The notes under the pieces were generated by a model. It searched no databases and was not told the DNA's origin. It was given only the letters and a program-made list of their open reading frames with translations. From an uncultured Lachnospiraceae bacterium (GTDB lineage Bacteria > Bacillota > Clostridia > Lachnospirales > Lachnospiraceae), in the NCBI GenBank assembly GCA_947626745.1, contig CANQTF010000001.1:62001-126000 (forward strand): 64,000 bases of DNA, given 5' to 3'. Within the stretch, counting starts at the first letter, position 1; every line of letters starts with the position of its first letter. This document shows positions 61,259 to 64,000 of this stretch, piece by piece. A program made the position numbers and the translations under genes.

Positions 61259-62269
61259 ATGGCTTTATTTGAATCATATGAGAGAAGAATTGACAAGATC
61301 AATTCCGTATTGAACAGTTATGGTATTTCTTCCCTTGAGGAAGCCGAGAAAATTACCAAAGATGCCGGTCTGGACGTATATGATCAGGTCAAGAAGATCC
61401 AGCCGATCTGTTTTGAAAATGCATGCTGGGCTTATACGGTAGGCGCGGCGATCGCGATCAAGAAGGGCTGCAGAAAGGCTGCGGACGCTGCCGCGGCGAT
61501 CGGCGAGGGACTTCAGTCGTTCTGTATTCCCGGCTCCGTTGCGGATACCCGTAAAGTCGGACTCGGACACGGCAACCTGGGCAAGATGCTGTTGGAGGAG
61601 GAGACGGACTGCTTCGCATTCCTTGCGGGTCATGAGTCTTTCGCGGCTGCGGAAGGTGCGATCGGTATCGCGGAGAAGGCGAACAAGGTACGTCAGAAAC
61701 CGCTTCGCGTTATCCTGAACGGTCTCGGCAAAGATGCGGCGAAGATCATCTCCAGGATCAACGGCTTCACCTTTGTGGAGACAGAGTACGATCCTTATAC
61801 GAACGAGGTGAAGGAGATCGAGAGGATCGCCTATTCCGACGGCCTTCGTTCTAAGGTAAACTGCTACGGCGCAAACTCCGTTCCGGAAGGCGTTGCGATC
61901 ATGTGGAAGGAGAACGTTGACGTTTCCATTACCGGTAACTCCACCAACCCCACAAGGTTCCAGCACCCTGTAGCGGGTACATACAAGAAGGAGAGAACGG
62001 AGGCGGGCAAGAAATACTTCTCCGTAGCTTCCGGCGGCGGCACGGGACGTACGCTGCATCCCGATAACATGGCTGCGGGCCCTGCGTCCTACGGCTTCAC
62101 GGATACGCTGGGACGTATGCATTCCGACGCGCAGTTCGCGGGTTCTTCTTCCGTTCCGGCGCACGTTGAAATGATGGGTCTGATCGGTATGGGTAACAAC
62201 CCGATGGTGGGCGCTACCGTTGCCGTTGCGGTTTCGGTCGAAGAGGCTGCCAAGGCGGGCAAGTTCTAA
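61259..62269 (+). CDS. GGGtGRT-family protein
   Basis: 336 residues, cytoplasmic. The family-naming motif appears as ASGGGTGRTLHPDNMAAGPA near residues 258-277, followed by GFTDTLGRMHSDAQFAGSSS. Earlier blocks: ICFENACWAYTVGAAIAIKKG near 47-67 and GLGHGNLGKMLLEEETDCFAFLAGHES near 100-126. Function is unknown; pairing with the scaffold-like gene upstream suggests a role in metal-cluster handling, which is inference. Start ATG 61259 has TAGGAGGATTAGAATAAG. Codon choice (CGT, GGT, GTT) stands out from neighbouring genes and fits strong expression. Confidence 0.85.
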   Translation: MALFESYERRIDKINSVLNSYGISSLEEAEKITKDAGLDVYDQVKKIQPICFENACWAYTVGAAIAIKKGCRKAADAAAAIGEGLQSFCIPGSVADTRKVGLGHGNLGKMLLEEETDCFAFLAGHESFAAAEGAIGIAEKANKVRQKPLRVILNGLGKDAAKIISRINGFTFVETEYDPYTNEVKEIERIAYSDGLRSKVNCYGANSVPEGVAIMWKENVDVSITGNSTNPTRFQHPVAGTYKKERTEAGKKYFSVASGGGTGRTLHPDNMAAGPASYGFTDTLGRMHSDAQFAGSSSVPAHVEMMGLIGMGNNPMVGATVAVAVSVEEAAKAGKF

Positions 62270-62321
62270 AGCAAGGACTTGCGCCGCGGATCAATATAGG
62301 AAAAGAGATCCTTAGAAAAGT

Positions 62322-62358
62322 GTGGACACCGTGAGATCATTGATTTTGCGGTGTCCGC
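62322..62358 (+). terminator. Probable terminator after GGGtGRT gene
   Basis: GTGGACACCG (62322-62331) pairs with CGGTGTCCGC (62349-62358), one G-U; a T-rich but interrupted tail follows (TATATTTCTTTATTT). Confidence 0.7.
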
Positions 62359-62400
62359 TATATTTCTTTATTTATCGGTTTGTTCCTGCAAGGAGGAGCT

Positions 62401-63468
62401 ATGGAGACGATGACACTGTCGGCCGGACGAGAGCGAAATTCCAATCATGAACTGCTGCGGCTGATCGCTATGTATATGATCGTGTTTATTCATGCAAATA
62501 TGTATCTCGGCACATTCTGTACGGGAAAGTATTTTGTGTTCTTCAACGGGCTGGTGAACGGCCTGTGCAATATCGGCGTGTCCTGTTTTATCCTGATCTC
62601 GGGATACTATGGGGTCCGGTGCGATATCAGGAAGTTAGTCAGGATGGAGTGCATGATGATAACGCTTTCTCTGGCGGAGACAGCCGTGCTGTATGCCGTA
62701 TTTCCGGATCGGATGCGGGGGGGGGTAATGCTTGAGCAGATCGTGAAATCGTTCCTTCCGTTTATCACGAGAAAATACTGGTTCTATTCCTGTTACGTGT
62801 GTCTGATGCTGTTTAGCGGATATATCGAGAAGCTGATCACGGGCTTGAGCAGGGAGGCGTTCAGGAAACTGCTTCTCATGATGCTGGTAGTATTCAGTGT
62901 GTTCCCGACCGTGTTTTATTTTGAGGTGATACCGGACAACGGCAAAGGGCTCGTGCAGATGATCATGGTGTATATGATCGGACGGTATATCCGCTTGTAT
63001 GCGGATATCGACCTGCCGCGCGCAAAGTCATGCATACTGTTCGCAGCGCTGTGGCTTGTCAACGGCGTCTCCCATGAGATGCCCGTTCAGATCGGCGGCA
63101 TCTATCATCATCTGTGCAAGGATAACAGTATCACCAATCTGGTCATGGCGGTGCTTTTGTTCTATCTGTTCAAAGGACTGCGGTTCCGGTGTACTGCGGT
63201 CAATCGTGCGGCGTCCTATGTATTCGCGGTCTTTGCGCTGAACAATTCCCTTGTCACGATTGCGCTGGAAGCTTTGTATGTCCGCAGCGGCTTCCGGAGT
63301 CCGGACGGCATTCCGGGCTTTGCCGCCCTGTGCGGTATCGTGCTGGCCATTTTTCTTGTCTGTCTGCTGGCGGGCTTTGTCAGGGATCTGCTGTTGGGAC
63401 GTTTGGAACGGAGACTCGGCGAAGGGGTGTCGCAGCTTGTGTCCCGTGCGGCGCGGCGGTGTCCGTAA
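62401..63468 (+). CDS. Acyltransferase 3 family membrane protein, with nine-G tract
   Basis: 355 residues from ATG 62401, RBS AAGGAGGAGC. About ten hydrophobic segments. N-terminal NHELLRLIAMYMIVFIHAN with the His typical of O-acyltransferases of family 3, which acylate exopolysaccharide or cell-wall sugars. Nine G at 62717-62725 encode Arg-Gly-Gly near residues 106-108 (RMRGGVM). A one-base slip there would truncate the protein, so the gene may switch on and off. The current length keeps the frame open. Confidence 0.85.
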   Translation: METMTLSAGRERNSNHELLRLIAMYMIVFIHANMYLGTFCTGKYFVFFNGLVNGLCNIGVSCFILISGYYGVRCDIRKLVRMECMMITLSLAETAVLYAVFPDRMRGGVMLEQIVKSFLPFITRKYWFYSCYVCLMLFSGYIEKLITGLSREAFRKLLLMMLVVFSVFPTVFYFEVIPDNGKGLVQMIMVYMIGRYIRLYADIDLPRAKSCILFAALWLVNGVSHEMPVQIGGIYHHLCKDNSITNLVMAVLLFYLFKGLRFRCTAVNRAASYVFAVFALNNSLVTIALEALYVRSGFRSPDGIPGFAALCGIVLAIFLVCLLAGFVRDLLLGRLERRLGEGVSQLVSRAARRCP

Positions 63469-63487
63469 GGAACGTATAGGATCCGGA

Positions 63488-63516
63488 TTTACATTTGTTC
63501 GTCTTTTTGTTAAAAT
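63488..63516 (+). promoter_or_regulatory. Promoter of last lipoprotein gene
   Basis: TTTACA (63488-63493), 17-base spacer, TAAAAT (63511-63516), about 55 bases before the start codon. Confidence 0.65.
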
Positions 63517-63572
63517 ATATGAGACGGGAAACCGTGTGTCTGCCTGTCGGCAGAGAAGGGAGCGGACGTTAG

Positions 63573-64000
63573 ATGCGCAGAAAGATGTTTTTCCTTGCCG
63601 TGCTTATGTTGGTCATACCGTTCTGTATGGCCTGCGGGTCGAAAGAGGAGTCCGCAGAGGGACCGGAGGGCAGCCTGGACGATATCCTGACGGAGATCTA
63701 CGGGAGCGCGGCGCTGTCGGACGACTTCAGGGAGAGTCTGGAGCATTATGAGACGCTTCCCCTGAATGACGACATAGAGGTATCGATCCTCGGGACAGAT
63801 GAGATCGCGTATACGGAAGGGCTCGTATCGATGCCGATGATGTCGTCCGTGGCATTTCAGTGCGTGCTGCTGCGTGTGCCGCCGGAGGATGCAGAGACGG
63901 TCAAACAGCAGATCACGGACAATGCGGATCTGAATAAATGGGTCTGCGTCAGCGCCGAGACGATGCTTGTGGAGAGCAGAGGGGACGTGATCCTTTTTGT
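63573..64000 (+). CDS. Lipoprotein, DUF4358-like, truncated by window end
   Basis: 142 residues are visible, with no stop before the edge. Start ATG 63573 after AAGGGAGCGGACGTT. Signal peptide MRRKMFFLAVLMLVIPF with the lipobox CMAC and Cys near residue 21. The mature part reads LDDILTEIYGS, then LVSMPMMSSVAFQCVLLRV and a late block NKWVCVSAETMLVESRGDVILF. These resemble DUF4358 surface lipoproteins of Clostridia, from memory. Function unknown. Confidence 0.75.
   Translation, partial: MRRKMFFLAVLMLVIPFCMACGSKEESAEGPEGSLDDILTEIYGSAALSDDFRESLEHYETLPLNDDIEVSILGTDEIAYTEGLVSMPMMSSVAFQCVLLRVPPEDAETVKQQITDNADLNKWVCVSAETMLVESRGDVILF

Noticed and set aside
1..64000. CRISPR array, prophage, insertion sequence, rRNA operon
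   Set aside because: I saw no regularly spaced repeats, transposase, integrase, phage structural genes or rRNA sequence anywhere in the window.

Overview
The window looks like a chromosomal segment of a mid-to-high GC Clostridia species, most likely Lachnospiraceae. Supporting evidence: Gram-positive gene orders (radical SAM DUF512 - der - plsY - gpsA; tgt - yajC; serC - serA - DUF1015), strong AGGAGG-type ribosome sites, a tyrosyl T-box leader, an oxygen-sensitive class III ribonucleotide reductase with tandem NrdR boxes, and the IscU-like / GGGtGRT gene pair. I see no rRNA, CRISPR array, prophage or insertion sequence. Taxonomy is inferred from gene content only.

Layout. 1-7 kb: a truncated sensor kinase, a long-form PRPP synthetase, then the DUF512/der/plsY/gpsA operon and a convergent metF. 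7.2-15.2 kb: a tightly spaced operon of MoxR ATPase, VWA protein, REC-HD-GYP regulator and two membrane hybrid kinases. The two kinases have complementary defects: one keeps the phospho-acceptor His but has lost its ATP-binding boxes; the other keeps two ATP-binding boxes but has Tyr in place of the His. 15.4-16.6 kb: a lone AT-richer DUF4143-type ATPase behind a palindrome and a strong promoter. 16.6-19.4 kb: T-box, tyrS and an aldolase-family gene. 19.4-26.2 kb: cell-envelope genes (GH25 lysozyme, VanY-type peptidase, a lipoprotein) mixed with aroC, tgt and yajC. 26.3-32.5 kb: branched-chain amino acid genes leuB, ilvD and ilvB with a membrane glycosyltransferase between leuB and ilvD. 32.6-41.7 kb: L,D-transpeptidase, serine synthesis (serC, serA) plus DUF1015, glycogen branching enzyme with a long basic tail, and an MscS channel. 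41.8-44.8 kb: tRNA-Thr(CGU) and nrdDG. 44.8-52.2 kb: an ABC permease/ATPase pair, argH, asd, a GGDEF-EAL protein and a DUF234-type ATPase. 52.2-57.2 kb: topB, a hexapeptide-repeat acyltransferase and a PAS-GGDEF protein. 57.3-60.3 kb: a three-gene ABC_sub_bind transporter. 60.5-62.3 kb: the Fe-S scaffold-like and GGGtGRT pair. The end holds an acyltransferase-3 gene and a truncated lipoprotein gene.

Themes. Cyclic-di-GMP signalling recurs (REC-HD-GYP, GGDEF-EAL with a broken GGDEF, PAS-GGDEF). Three runs of exactly nine G occur: one in the promoter spacer and one in the coding start of the same lipoprotein gene, and one inside the acyltransferase gene. They look like candidate phase-variable switches of surface functions. 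Metabolism is anabolic and anaerobic: de novo Ser, Leu/Ile/Val, Arg, Asp-family and aromatic amino acid steps, plus anaerobic dNTP synthesis.
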